Notes: generated from the letters alone by a model not told the origin. Shown: positions 41,020-49,997, counted from the stretch's first letter. The stretch: DNA of 64,000 nt from JAEZHK01 sp040768845 (GCA_040768845.1 JAXGME010000003.1:310001-374000); one strand, 5' to 3'. Numbers and translations: made by a program.

Positions 41020-42429
41020 ATGTTCGATTTTGATGTGATCATCGTCGGGGCGGGCCCGGCGGGGATCTTTACGGCGCTGGAGACCCGGCGCCTCAACGCG
41101 GTCGCGCGCATCCTGATGGTGGACGAAGGCCCGTCCATCGACAAGCGCACCTGCCCGGCGCGCACGCTGGGCCGCTGCGTGGGCTGCAAGCCTTGCAACA
41201 TCATGAGCGGCTGGGCCGGCGCGGGTGCCTTTTCCGACGGCAAGCTGACCCTCAGCGAGGAAGTCGGCGGCAACATGGTGGACTACCTGCCCCGCGAGGA
41301 AGTGCGGGAGCTGATTCGCTACGCCGACTCCATCTACCTGGAGCACGGCGCGCCGGAAAAGGTGCATGGGCTGAACGACCCCAAGGTGGACCAGATCAAG
41401 TACGAGTGCTCCAAGTACAACATCAAGCTGGTGCCCTCCCCGGTTCGGCATATGGGCACCGAGCATGCGTTTACCGTGCTGCGCAACATGTACAGGACGC
41501 TGGAGGAATCCGGCAACTTTGAGTTTCGCGAGCGCACCAGCGCCGAGGAGGTGCTGGTGGAAAACGGCCACGCCGCCGGCGTATACCTGAAGGCGCCCTC
41601 CGGCGCCACCAGCCTCGTGCGCGCCCCCCGCGTGGTGGCGGCCCCCGGCCGCGGCGGCGCCGCGTGGCTCAACCAGGTGGCCAAGGACAACGATATCCAG
41701 ACCCTCAACAACGAGGTGGACATCGGCGTGCGCGTCGAGGCGCCCAACGCCATCATGGACCACCTGACCCGCCACCTCTACGAGGCCAAGCTGGTCTACT
41801 ACGCCGATACCTTTGAAAACAAGGTGCGCACCTTCTGCATGAACCCCGGCGGGCTGGTCAGCGAGGAGCACTACGAGGGCGGCATCGCCGTGGTCAACGG
41901 GCACAGCTACCACGACGAAAAGCTGCACACCGACAACACCAACTTTGCGATGCTGGTGTCCACGCGCTTTACAAAGCCCTTCAGCTCGCCCATCGAGTAC
42001 GGGCGCTACATCGCGCAGCTGGGCAACATGCTCACCGGCGGCGGCATCATGGTGCAGCGGCTGGGCGACCTTTTAAAGGGCCGGCGCACCGACGCCTCGC
42101 GCCTGGCCAAGTCCACCACCGAGCCCACGCTGAAGACCGCGGTGCCCGGGGACCTTTCCTTCGTGCTGCCCCACAGGCACCTGACCAGCATCATCGAAGC
42201 GATGCGCGCCTTTGACAACGTGGCGCCGGGGCTCTACTCCGGCAACACGCTGCTCTACGGCGTGGAGGTCAAGTTCTACTCGTCCAAGCTGACGGTGGGC
42301 CGGCACTTCGAAACGGCGCTCCCCGGCTTCTACGCCATCGGCGACGGCGCGGGCGTGACCCGCGGGCTCATCCAGGCCAGCGCCACCGGCGTGGTCGTGG
42401 CGCGGGACATCCAGTCCAAACTGGCGTAG
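41020..42429 (+). CDS. FAD-dependent dehydrogenase of unknown substrate
   Basis: A 469-residue flavoprotein. G-A-G-P-A-G-I-F near residue 10 binds FAD, and a C-terminal G-D-G-A-G-V-T-R-G near 445 completes the site. Between them is a conserved Cys-rich stretch, T-C-P-A-R-x-x-G-R-C-V-G-C-K-P-C near residues 46-61, then S-G-W-A-G-A-G-A-F-S-D-G-K. The family (FAD-dependent dehydrogenases, COG2509) is widespread in anaerobes without a proven reaction. The cluster of four Cys could hold a metal or redox disulphides. The ATG at 41020 fits the promoter at 40957-40985; the longer frame upstream is not real. Confidence 0.85.
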   Translation: MFDFDVIIVGAGPAGIFTALETRRLNAVARILMVDEGPSIDKRTCPARTLGRCVGCKPCNIMSGWAGAGAFSDGKLTLSEEVGGNMVDYLPREEVRELIRYADSIYLEHGAPEKVHGLNDPKVDQIKYECSKYNIKLVPSPVRHMGTEHAFTVLRNMYRTLEESGNFEFRERTSAEEVLVENGHAAGVYLKAPSGATSLVRAPRVVAAPGRGGAAWLNQVAKDNDIQTLNNEVDIGVRVEAPNAIMDHLTRHLYEAKLVYYADTFENKVRTFCMNPGGLVSEEHYEGGIAVVNGHSYHDEKLHTDNTNFAMLVSTRFTKPFSSPIEYGRYIAQLGNMLTGGGIMVQRLGDLLKGRRTDASRLAKSTTEPTLKTAVPGDLSFVLPHRHLTSIIEAMRAFDNVAPGLYSGNTLLYGVEVKFYSSKLTVGRHFETALPGFYAIGDGAGVTRGLIQASATGVVVARDIQSKLA

Positions 42430-42457
42430 CCATTCGCCCATCAAAGGAGTTTTTCGC

Positions 42458-42943
42458 ATGTCTGTCGAACGGGTCCGGGAATATCTGAAGGGGTTTCAAC
42501 TGGAGGACAGGGTTCGCGAATTTGACCAGTCCAGCGCCACGGTGGAGCTGGCCGCCCAGGCGGCGGGGGTCGAGCCGGCGCGCATCGCCAAGACGCTCTC
42601 GTTCAAGGACGGCGACGGCTGCATCCTGCTGGTGGCCGCGGGCGACGCCCGGGTGGACAACCGGCGCTTTCGCGATTCCTTCGGCGTCAAGGCCAAAATG
42701 CTCTCGCCGGACGAGGCGCTCGCGCTCACCGGGCACCCAGTGGGCGGCGTATGCCCCTTCGCGGTGGGTCCGGCGGCGCGGGTGTATCTGGACGAATCCC
42801 TCCGGCGCTTTGATACCGTGCTGCCCGCCGCGGGCAACGATCAGTCCGCCGTGACGCTGACGCCCGACGAGCTGTATGCCGCGTCGAAGGCCCTGGGCTG
42901 GGCGGACGCCTGCAAGGGCTGGCGGCCCGAGGAAGCAGAATAA
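42458..42943 (+). CDS. YbaK/EbsC-family aminoacyl-tRNA deacylase
   Basis: A 161-residue editing-domain protein. The catalytic Lys is in R-I-A-K-T-L near residue 46, and G-G-V-C-P-F near 94 is the usual glycine loop. Free-standing members hydrolyse mischarged tRNAs, such as Cys- or Ala-tRNA(Pro). AAAGGAG precedes the ATG. It follows the flavoprotein gene by 28 bp and is probably co-transcribed. Confidence 0.9.
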   Translation: MSVERVREYLKGFQLEDRVREFDQSSATVELAAQAAGVEPARIAKTLSFKDGDGCILLVAAGDARVDNRRFRDSFGVKAKMLSPDEALALTGHPVGGVCPFAVGPAARVYLDESLRRFDTVLPAAGNDQSAVTLTPDELYAASKALGWADACKGWRPEEAE

Positions 42944-42965
42944 GCCTTTGCGCCCGCCGGACAGC

Positions 42966-43011
42966 GGAAAAACACGGCCCGGAGGTCCTTCAGGGAAGGA
43001 TCTCCGGGCCG
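42966..43011 (-). terminator. Terminator of uppP
   Basis: A 17-bp stem (42975-42991 with 42995-43011, one G-T pair) and a 3-nt loop, followed on the minus strand by TGTTTTTCC. It lies 25 bp past the uppP stop and may also end the convergent transcript. Confidence 0.85.
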
Positions 43012-43035
43012 CATGTCGCATCGGCGCCGGGCGCC

Positions 43036-43848
43036 TCAGAAGAAGCGGTGGAATATGTACTGGTCCAGCAGGATTGCGATGCCCAGAACGCCCGTGTACA
43101 CGCCAAACCAGGTGAGCCGCACGCGGCGCACGATGGACAGCATGAACTTGATGGAGAGGAACCCGAACACCGCGCTGGTGATCACGCCCGCCAGGAGCGG
43201 AAGCGCGCCGCCCATCTGGCCGATCAGCGTGCCGTCGAAGACCGCGGCGCCGTTGTCCTTGAGCTCCAGCACGATGGCGCCCAGTATGGCCGGTATGGAC
43301 ATCAGAAACGCAAAGTCCGCCGAGCGCTTCCGGGACAGGCCCGTGGAAATGCCGCCGGAGATGGTGGCGCCGGAGCGCGAAATGCCCGGCAGGATGGCCA
43401 CCGCCTGCATAATGCCCATGGCCAGCGCGTTCCACCACTTGACCTGCTTGGTCTCGAACGCCACGCCGCTGACCAGGTCCGCGAGCCAGAGAATCAGCGT
43501 GGTGATCAGAAACGCAAACCCCAGAAACTGGGTGGAGAACGTCTTGTCGTCAACATCGAAGACCAGCGCGGCGATGACCGCGGGAATCGTCGCGATGACC
43601 AGCAGCCAGACCTCGCTCTTGAGCGGGTTTTTGACGAGGTCCAGAATCATCTTCCAGAGCCGCCTCCAGTAGACCGCAATCACCGCGGCCAGGGTGCCGA
43701 CGTGGAGCAGCACGTCCAGCGTCATGAAATTCTCGGTGGACAGCCCGAACAGCTTTTGGATCAGATCCAGGTGTCCCGACGAGCTGATGGGCAGAAATTC
43801 CGTCAATCCCTGCACGAGCCCCAGCCAAAAAGCCTGCATGATGGACAT
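43036..43848 (-). CDS. uppP: Undecaprenyl-diphosphatase
   Basis: A 270-residue membrane protein of the UppP/BacA family that recycles undecaprenyl pyrophosphate for cell-wall synthesis. Its activity gives bacitracin resistance. Signature loops are G-L-T-E-F-L-P-I-S-S-S-G-H-L near residue 13 and P-G-I-S-R-S-G-A-T near 150. ATG 43848 follows AAGGAGG; the frame extends further up without a start site. Confidence 0.95.
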   Translation of the reverse strand: MSIMQAFWLGLVQGLTEFLPISSSGHLDLIQKLFGLSTENFMTLDVLLHVGTLAAVIAVYWRRLWKMILDLVKNPLKSEVWLLVIATIPAVIAALVFDVDDKTFSTQFLGFAFLITTLILWLADLVSGVAFETKQVKWWNALAMGIMQAVAILPGISRSGATISGGISTGLSRKRSADFAFLMSIPAILGAIVLELKDNGAAVFDGTLIGQMGGALPLLAGVITSAVFGFLSIKFMLSIVRRVRLTWFGVYTGVLGIAILLDQYIFHRFF

Positions 43849-43888
43849 ACAAGCGCCTCCTTCGATGTTGTCGGACAGCATTGGTTCC

Positions 43889-43917
43889 ATTGTACGATAA
43901 AAACCGCGCGCACACAA
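43889..43917 (-). promoter_or_regulatory. Promoter of uppP
   Basis: TTGTGT (43917-43912), 17 bp, TACAAT (43894-43889) on the minus strand, about 40 bp before the start codon; the -35 is weak. Confidence 0.5.
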
Positions 43918-43942
43918 GAGATATCCGGGGAATTTATGGCGA

Positions 43943-45364
43943 TCACCCGGTGATGTTGCGCGCAATCGCCTTTTTCAGCGCCTTTGCCGCCAGCGGCGCC
44001 GCGGTTTCGCCGCCGGAGCCGCCCTTTTCCACCACCACCGCCACGGCGTAGGGGTGGGCCGGATCGTCCAGGTAGCCGACGAACCAGGCATCCGTGGGGA
44101 CGCGCTTGTCGTCGCTGGTCTCGGCGGAGCCGGTCTTTCCGCACACCGTGTAGCCCTTGATGGCGGCCTTGGAGGCGGTGCCCGCCTTGACCACCCGCGC
44201 CATGTACCGCCCGATGAAGTCCGCCTGGCTCGAAGTCATCACGCGCCCGTAGGCGCCGCTGGCGGTCCGCAGCCGGGGCAACCCGCCCACGCCCGTCACC
44301 TGCTTGATCAGCTGCGGCGTGGGCATCACGCCGTCGTTGGCGACGGCGCTGACGATCAGCGCCATGTGCAGCGGGGTGACCAGCAGCTTTCCCTGGCCCA
44401 CGCCCGTCCAGGCGAGCTCGCTGACGTCGCCGATGGCGTCGGGGATCGAGGACTCGTACAGCACCAGGTCGCGGAAGCTGAAGTTGGTGTCAAAGCCCAT
44501 CTTCCGCGCGGCGGCGACCAGCTTATCGCCGCCCATCTCCACCGCCAGCGACGCGAAGGTGATGTTGCAGCTCTTTTCAAAGGCTTCCAGCAGCGACATC
44601 TCCCCGTGCACCGCGCCGCCGTAGCAGGTCACCTTGCCGTTGCCGAACGCCCGCGTCCCCTCGCACACATAGGTGCGGTCCGCGGCGCCGGGCAGGTTCT
44701 CCAACGTCGCCGCCAGCGTGACGATCTTGAAGGTGGACCCCGGCGGGTACTGGCCCTGCAGCACGCGGTTGAGGTAGCCCGAACCCGTTTCGTCCGCGCC
44801 GGACTGGCGGGTGGTCAGCGCGGCGGGGTCGTAATCGGGCTTGGAAACCATCGCCAGAATCTCGCCCGTCTTGTAGTTCAGCACCACCACGGCGCCCTGC
44901 TTTTTCGAGGGGAACTGCTCCGAAATGTAGGCGCAGAGCTCGGCGTCGATGGTGAGTCGGATGTCGTCGCCCCGGACCTGGGTGCCGGAAAGCACCTGCC
45001 ACGTGCGGTCGATGATGGAGCCGGAGAGGCCCAGAAGCGTCCCGGCGTGGAAGGTCTCCACCCCCGTGCCGGACATGCCCATCGCGTCGCCCACCGTCTG
45101 GGATACCGCGCGGCGGATGGACTTGTCGCCGCTGTACTTGCGGGTGCGGTCGTCCAGGGTGGTGGCCAGCACCAGGCCGTTGCGGTCGATGATGTCGCCC
45201 ATGGCGTTGGTCTTTCTGGCCACGTTCAACCGGCTGTTGAGCTGGCTGGTGGTCCAGCGGGAGCCCTGGGAGTAGACCGTGTAGCCCAGCCACCCGCCCA
45301 GCCCCAGAAACATCACCACCAGGAGCACCGTGACCACGCGGATGGCGCGCCGCATCTGCTTCAT
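43943..45364 (-). CDS. Class B penicillin-binding protein (PbpA/FtsI-like transpeptidase)
   Basis: A 473-residue transpeptidase. Residues 10-32 are a single membrane anchor, followed by a short non-catalytic region. The catalytic Ser210 lies in S-T-F-K; S-C-N near 272 and K-T-G-S near 405 complete the triad motifs. It is shorter than typical FtsI, and close in layout to actinobacterial PbpA. The ATG overlaps the stop of the FtsW/RodA gene as ATGA, so glycosyltransferase and transpeptidase are made together. The cluster order FHA-RodA-Pbp is also known from actinobacteria. Confidence 0.93.
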   Translation of the reverse strand: MKQMRRAIRVVTVLLVVMFLGLGGWLGYTVYSQGSRWTTSQLNSRLNVARKTNAMGDIIDRNGLVLATTLDDRTRKYSGDKSIRRAVSQTVGDAMGMSGTGVETFHAGTLLGLSGSIIDRTWQVLSGTQVRGDDIRLTIDAELCAYISEQFPSKKQGAVVVLNYKTGEILAMVSKPDYDPAALTTRQSGADETGSGYLNRVLQGQYPPGSTFKIVTLAATLENLPGAADRTYVCEGTRAFGNGKVTCYGGAVHGEMSLLEAFEKSCNITFASLAVEMGGDKLVAAARKMGFDTNFSFRDLVLYESSIPDAIGDVSELAWTGVGQGKLLVTPLHMALIVSAVANDGVMPTPQLIKQVTGVGGLPRLRTASGAYGRVMTSSQADFIGRYMARVVKAGTASKAAIKGYTVCGKTGSAETSDDKRVPTDAWFVGYLDDPAHPYAVAVVVEKGGSGGETAAPLAAKALKKAIARNITG

Positions 45365-46653
45365 AGCACGCCCTCCCGCCACTCGAGGCGTCGGAGGTCC
45401 TCCGCCTCGTCGCCGGCGTTCAGCGAGGACACCCCCAGGAGCATCCCCATCCCGCCCATCATGCTGACCATGGAACTGCCGCCCGCGCTGACAAAGGGCA
45501 GCGTGACGCCGGTCAGCGGGATCAGCTTGATGTTGCCGCCCACGATCACGAAGGTCTGAGCGGCGATGAGCGCCACCACGCCGAAGGCCACGAGGGCGTG
45601 AAAGCTGGTGCGGGCGTTCATCGCCACCGACGCGCCCCGCATCAGGATCAGTACGTAGATGCCCAGCATCGCCAGCGCGAAGATCAGCCCGAATTCCTCG
45701 CAGATCGCGGCGAACACGAAGTCCGAATGGTACAGCGGAATGTTGCGCGGGTAGCCCAGCCCCAGCCCCATGCCGAACATGCCGCCCGAGCCGATGGCGA
45801 TCAGCGCCTGGATGATCTGCCAGCCGGCGTCCAGCGGGTCGCTCCAGGGGTTCTGGAACATCTCGAACCGCTTGGCCACGTAGGGGAACAGCCGGTAGGC
45901 GACGAGCGCGCCGCCCACGCCCATGCCCAGGCCCGCCAGCGTGATGGGCAGGTTGGAGGTGGCGGCGTAGAACATCATCACCGTGGTCAGAAAGTATAGC
46001 AGCAGCGCGCCCAGGTCCCGCTCGGCCAAGAGCAGCGCGCACAGCGCCGCCGCGAAGATCAGGGACGGCAGGCACCTGCGGAAGCGCGGCCGGTTGGAAA
46101 GCTGCGACGCCAGAACGAAGATCAGCGCCAGCTTTCCGAATTCCGACGGCTGCACCGAAATGCCCGCAATGTCCAGCCAGTTCTTGGCGCCGTACTGCCA
46201 GCTGCCGATCACCAGCGGCGAGGCCACCGCCAGAAATGTCACCGCCGCCAGCGGCAGCGCCCATTTGTCCCACGTGCGCACATGCCGTATGATTCCTATG
46301 CCCAGGGCCATGGCCACAAGACCTGCCAGAACGTAAAGCGCCTGGTTGAGCGGCGTCACCGAGGAGCGGGCGATGTCCTTGAGGGTCACCAGGCTGATCG
46401 AGCACAGAAAGAGCGTCAGGATCAGAAGCGCCCGGTCAATGGGCCAGAGCTTTGAAAAGAGCTTGACCACCAGAAAGGTGACAATGGGCATCAAAGCGGC
46501 AAAGGCCAGGGCCTGCAGGTCAAGGGAATCCGATTTGATGGCGAGCAGCAGCATGCCGGTGAACTGAAACAGCAGTACGCCCGTCAGCAGCAGGTGGGTA
46601 TTGGCGCGCAGCACCGCGCGGCGCAGCGCGCCGGATTCTACCGGTCTCGCCAT
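45361..46653 (-). CDS. FtsW/RodA/SpoVE-family peptidoglycan glycosyltransferase
   Basis: A 430-residue protein with about ten membrane helices. SEDS-family landmarks are Q-P-S-E-F-G-K-L near residue 167, the loop with Y-L-T-T-V-M and P-L-T-G-V-T-L-P-F-V-S-A-G-G-S near residue 380. It polymerises lipid II and pairs with the transpeptidase encoded next. The ATG lies inside the end of the FHA gene. Whether it serves division or elongation cannot be told from sequence. Confidence 0.93.
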   Translation of the reverse strand: MARPVESGALRRAVLRANTHLLLTGVLLFQFTGMLLLAIKSDSLDLQALAFAALMPIVTFLVVKLFSKLWPIDRALLILTLFLCSISLVTLKDIARSSVTPLNQALYVLAGLVAMALGIGIIRHVRTWDKWALPLAAVTFLAVASPLVIGSWQYGAKNWLDIAGISVQPSEFGKLALIFVLASQLSNRPRFRRCLPSLIFAAALCALLLAERDLGALLLYFLTTVMMFYAATSNLPITLAGLGMGVGGALVAYRLFPYVAKRFEMFQNPWSDPLDAGWQIIQALIAIGSGGMFGMGLGLGYPRNIPLYHSDFVFAAICEEFGLIFALAMLGIYVLILMRGASVAMNARTSFHALVAFGVVALIAAQTFVIVGGNIKLIPLTGVTLPFVSAGGSSMVSMMGGMGMLLGVSSLNAGDEAEDLRRLEWREGVL

Positions 46654-47390
46654 AGCTCGTCCTCGTCAAAAAAATCGTCGATGGGGTCGGCCCCGTTCGC
46701 CTGGGAAAAGGGAAGCGACACCGGGGCGGCCTTCGCGCCGCGCCGCGCGCCCGCCTTGCGCGGAGCGCGCGCCTTTGCCGGGGCGCCGCTTTCCGCGGCC
46801 GCCCGCCCCGCGGCGGATCGGGCCCGGGGCTCCGGCGCGCTTCCGAAGGCGTCGCCGTACAGGCCGTCTCCGACATCGGCCGCGCGGGCCGCGCCCGCCG
46901 CATCACCGGACGCCACCTCGAACCACTCGTCCGCCTCGGCCTCAACCGGCGCGTCAAACAGCACCAGCATCAGCGCCAGCCGTCCCACGTTCAGCACGTC
47001 GCCGTTTTCGAGAAAAACCGCCTCGCCGCTGTGGCCGCCGCCCACCGCCAGGCGGGCGCTGCCCAGCGGCCGGATGAGCAGCCCGCCCTCGCGCAGCTCA
47101 AAATGGGCGTGGGCGCGCCGGAGATCCCGGTGGCGGATGCGCACGTCGGCGCTGCGCCCGCTGCCCAGCACCCCTTCCCGGGGGATCGGGTAGCTGACGC
47201 GGTTTCTCGCGCCGGGATTGGCGATCAGTTCACCCACGCAGCCGGTCTGCCCCATCCATTCCCGCAGCAGCTTGGCGCGGCGGTTGTCGGCCACCGTCAT
47301 GCGCCAGCCCCGGAACAAAAGCACCAGCATCAGCGCCGCAAACCAGTAGCGCGCGGCCAGCGCGACGAGGGCGTACAGGTCGGAACTCAA
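46638..47390 (-). CDS. Membrane-anchored FHA-domain protein
   Basis: A 250-residue protein with an N-terminal hydrophobic segment (about 10-28). An FHA domain over about 65-145 contains G-S-G-R-S-A-D-V-R-I and R-R-A-H-A-H-F, where the usual phosphothreonine-contact Ser is replaced by Arg. An Ala/Arg-rich linker and an acidic tail follow. FHA proteins bind phosphothreonine partners and often organise cell-wall machinery. TTG 47390 follows AAAGGAGG. It overlaps ftsW/rodA by 16 bp. No Ser/Thr kinase gene is in the window. Confidence 0.85.
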   Translation of the reverse strand: MSSDLYALVALAARYWFAALMLVLLFRGWRMTVADNRRAKLLREWMGQTGCVGELIANPGARNRVSYPIPREGVLGSGRSADVRIRHRDLRRAHAHFELREGGLLIRPLGSARLAVGGGHSGEAVFLENGDVLNVGRLALMLVLFDAPVEAEADEWFEVASGDAAGAARAADVGDGLYGDAFGSAPEPRARSAAGRAAAESGAPAKARAPRKAGARRGAKAAPVSLPFSQANGADPIDDFFDEDELWRDR

Positions 47391-47420
47391 GGCCGCGCCT
47401 CCTTTGCGGTTGCCTTCATA

Positions 47421-48545
47421 TCAGATGCCCAGCCGGTCCCGGAGGCCCTCGGCCAGCTGCTCGCGCAGCGCCTCGCATTCGATCAGGTTGAGGATTGCCA
47501 GCATGCGCCGCCGCGTAAACGCGCGGCGGGTGAGCCGGCCGCCCAGCCGGCGGTCGATCCGGGTCAGCAGGCGGTCCTTCCCGGAGAGCGCATAGAGCGC
47601 GTCCGGCAGCGCCTGGCGCGCGCGGCGGCGGAAGGCGGATTCTACAAAGCCGGGGGCGAGAATCTCCTCCGACCGGGCGCGGAAGCCGTCGAGAATCGCG
47701 CGGGCTTCGTCGTCCCGGGCCAGCAGCGCCCGGCCGCCTTCGTGCACCACCGGCAGGTATTGGACGGACAGATCCCCGTCAAAAGTTGCCTCGACCACCA
47801 GCGCCGTGCGCCAGTATTCATCATTTTTCCGGTCAAACAGCAAATTTCCCTGTCCGTAGACGATGGTGGCGCCGGCGTGTTCCTCAAAGCAGCCCACCGC
47901 GTGGGAGTGCTGGCAGACGATGAGGTCCGCCCCGCTTTCGGCCAGGCCGCGAAGCGCCTTGCGCAGCTCCGGCGTCGGATACCGGTAGTGCTCAAGGCCG
48001 CCGTGGTACATGACGATCACCCGGTCGCACCGGTCCTTCAGGCGGCGGACCTGCGCCGGGGTCCTCAGCGGGTCATAGGCGTTGGCGCCGGGGGCGTCCG
48101 CCTTCGCCACGGAAAACTCCCGCTCGCAGCAGGCGAGAAGGCCCACCGAAAGGCCGTTTTTTTCGATGATCCGGGGCGCTTCGGCCCCGGCCCGGTCCGC
48201 GCCCGCACCGAAGGTGGGGATGCCCTCGGCCCGAAGCGCCCGGAGCGTGTTTTCAAGGCCCTCGGCGCCCCTGTCGAGGATGTGGTTGTTGGCGAGGGAC
48301 AGGATGGGGGCGAGCCGCGCGATGCCCCGGGCGCAGGCCGCCTCCGCGCCCAGCGACGGCCCCGCCTTCAAAATGGGCGCGCCGCTGTCGGTCAGCGGCG
48401 CTTCCAGATTGATCACGCGCGCGTCGGCGGCCATCAGCGCCGAGCGAAGGGGCTCGTCCAGCACGGCCTCGATCTCGCCCCGCGCAAACAGCGCGGCGTT
48501 CGAGGCCGTGGGCACCAGGTCGCCGCAGATGCTTATCCTGATCAA
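47421..48545 (-). CDS. CapA-family (PGA_cap) metallophosphatase-like protein
   Basis: A 374-residue protein of the poly-gamma-glutamate capsule CapA family, with a calcineurin-like fold. C-G-D-L near residue 7, N-L-E-A-P near 47, L-A-N-N-H near 87 and Q-H-S-H near 195 give the metal ligands. No signal peptide is seen, unlike secreted CapA. The TTG at 48545 follows GGAGG. It is the first gene of a transcript that continues into FHA, FtsW/RodA and PBP, which hints at an envelope role. The exact reaction is unknown. Confidence 0.85.
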   Translation of the reverse strand: MIRISICGDLVPTASNAALFARGEIEAVLDEPLRSALMAADARVINLEAPLTDSGAPILKAGPSLGAEAACARGIARLAPILSLANNHILDRGAEGLENTLRALRAEGIPTFGAGADRAGAEAPRIIEKNGLSVGLLACCEREFSVAKADAPGANAYDPLRTPAQVRRLKDRCDRVIVMYHGGLEHYRYPTPELRKALRGLAESGADLIVCQHSHAVGCFEEHAGATIVYGQGNLLFDRKNDEYWRTALVVEATFDGDLSVQYLPVVHEGGRALLARDDEARAILDGFRARSEEILAPGFVESAFRRRARQALPDALYALSGKDRLLTRIDRRLGGRLTRRAFTRRRMLAILNLIECEALREQLAEGLRDRLGI

Positions 48546-48585
48546 GGGCGTTGCCTCCACACAAAAGCGCAATTTATACGGAATT

Positions 48586-48614
48586 ATTGTACAACATGCG
48601 CCCGGACCTGTCAA
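48586..48614 (-). promoter_or_regulatory. Promoter of the capA-FHA-ftsW-pbp operon
   Basis: Consensus TTGACA (48614-48609), 17 bp, TACAAT (48591-48586) on the minus strand, 41 bp before the TTG start. It points away from mazF. Confidence 0.8.
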
Positions 48615-48666
48615 ACCTCGCGCGCGTCCGCGCCGCCGCGCATAGTATGCCGCGGGAGGGCTGAGC

Positions 48667-49005
48667 ATGATTGTGCGGGGAGAAATGTACACGGCCGACC
48701 TGGACCCGGTCGTCGGCTCCGAGCAGGGCGGGACGCGGCCGGTGCTGGTGGTGCAAAACGACGTGGGCAACCGGTTCAGCCCCACCGTGGTCGTGCTCGC
48801 GCTGACCAGCCAAATCGACAAGGCGCGGCTGCCCACCCACGTGCTGGTTTCGGGTTCGGGGCTTGCCCGGCCGTCGGTGGTGCTGGCGGAGCAGATGCGC
48901 ACCCTCGACAAGCGAAGGCTCCGCGAGCGCATCGGCATGCTGCCGCCGGAGGCGATGGAAAAGGTCAACCGGGCGATCCGGATCTCCCTGGCGGTCGAGC
49001 TTTGA
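48667..49005 (+). CDS. MazF/PemK-type mRNA endonuclease (no antitoxin gene nearby)
   Basis: A 112-residue toxin of the MazF family. It starts with R-G-E-M-Y-T-A-D-L-D-P-V-V-G-S-E-Q-G-G-x-R-P-V-L-V-V-Q, the full N-terminal signature with the catalytic Arg. A later T-S-Q-I-D-K and E-Q-M-R-T-L-D-K-R-R-L follow, as in Bacillus NdoA. GGGAGGG precedes the ATG. No antitoxin frame fits in the space to the divergent capA promoter, and the downstream gene is yitT-like. It is an orphan toxin here or is controlled by an antitoxin elsewhere. Confidence 0.92.
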   Translation: MIVRGEMYTADLDPVVGSEQGGTRPVLVVQNDVGNRFSPTVVVLALTSQIDKARLPTHVLVSGSGLARPSVVLAEQMRTLDKRRLRERIGMLPPEAMEKVNRAIRISLAVEL

Positions 49006-49048
49006 TCGCCGGCGACCTTCGCGCGGCCGCGAAAGCGGATGAACGCGC

Positions 49049-49077
49049 TTTAGTTTTGGCAGAATATGTGCTATAAT
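49049..49077 (+). promoter_or_regulatory. Extended -10 promoter of the yitT-like gene
   Basis: TATAAT (49072-49077) is preceded by TGC, a TGn extended -10; the hexamer 17 bp upstream, TTTAGT, is poor. It rules out the in-frame ATG at 49076 as start codon. Confidence 0.65.
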
Positions 49078-49111
49078 GCCGATAAATCGGGCAAAAAAGG
49101 AAGCGGGCAAT

Positions 49112-49954
49112 TTGAGCGATCGCTGGCGCGCGGAGGTTGTGGACTGGGGCAGGATCCTGGCGGGGCTGATTTTGGGGGCCTTCGCCTACAGACTGTTTCT
49201 GGTCCCCAACGAGGTGGCGCCGGGCGGCTTTACGGGCATCGGCCAGATTCTGAACGCCCTTTTCGGCTGGAACGTGGGCACCGTGGCGCTGGCGCTCAAC
49301 GTGCCCCTCTTCGCGCTTTCGCTGCGGTCGATGGGGCTGCGCTTCGGCGTCCGGTCGCTCTTTGCGTCGGCGGCGCTTTCGATGCTGATCGACTACCTGC
49401 CCTTCGGCCCGCTGACCGACGACAGGCTTCTGGCGGCGGTCTTTGGCGGCGTGCTGGGCGGCGCGGGCTTTGGCCTGATCATGCTGGGGGACGCCACCAC
49501 CGGCGGCAGCGATATGCTGGGCATGCTGATCCACAAAAGGCTGAAGGTGGTCAAGGTGTCGGCGGCGGTGTTCATGGTGGACGCGCTGGTCATCGTGGCC
49601 GCCGGCGTGGTGTTTGACGTCAAGGGCGCGCTTTTGGCGCTGATCTCCACCTACATCATAGCCCGCGTGCTGGACCGGGTGCTGGAAGGACCCAACATGG
49701 CCAAGGCCTATTTCATCATCTCCGGCCGGGCGGAGGAGATCGCCGACGCCGTGATGAAGACGATGGACCGGGGTGTGACCAGCCTGGCGGGCCGGGGCAT
49801 GTACACCGGCGAGGCGCGCTCGGTGCTCTTGTGCGTGATCAACCGGCGCGAAACCCTCCGGCTCAGGACGCTGGTCAGCGGCATCGACCCGGAGGCCTTC
49901 ATGATCGCCACCGACGTACGCGAGGCGCTGGGCGAGGGTTTCCAGGCCCATTAG
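49112..49954 (+). CDS. YitT family membrane protein
   Basis: A 280-residue protein with five hydrophobic segments (DUF161 region, about 10-190). P-N-E-V-A-P-G-G-F-T-G-I-G near residue 32 and T-T-G-G-S-D-M-L near 130 are diagnostic. A C-terminal soluble DUF2179 domain has G-R-G-M-Y-T-G-E near 230. Function is unknown; transport is often proposed. The TTG at 49112 is chosen because the promoter overlaps the earlier ATG; the AAGGAAG upstream is a modest site. Confidence 0.88.
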   Translation: MSDRWRAEVVDWGRILAGLILGAFAYRLFLVPNEVAPGGFTGIGQILNALFGWNVGTVALALNVPLFALSLRSMGLRFGVRSLFASAALSMLIDYLPFGPLTDDRLLAAVFGGVLGGAGFGLIMLGDATTGGSDMLGMLIHKRLKVVKVSAAVFMVDALVIVAAGVVFDVKGALLALISTYIIARVLDRVLEGPNMAKAYFIISGRAEEIADAVMKTMDRGVTSLAGRGMYTGEARSVLLCVINRRETLRLRTLVSGIDPEAFMIATDVREALGEGFQAH

Positions 49955-49997
49955 CGCCCGATCCGGGGCGTTTAAATGTCGAAAAGGGGGACGGGAC

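Noticed and set aside
40222..41928. 568-codon minus-strand frame extending xpt
   Set aside because: It runs antisense to the flavoprotein and through the xpt promoter; Xpt length fits the TTG at 40797.
43943..46405. 820-codon frame seeming to fuse a long N-terminal region to the PBP
   Set aside because: The first 347 codons lie in a wrong frame of the FtsW/RodA gene; the ATGA overlap at 45361-45364 marks the true start.
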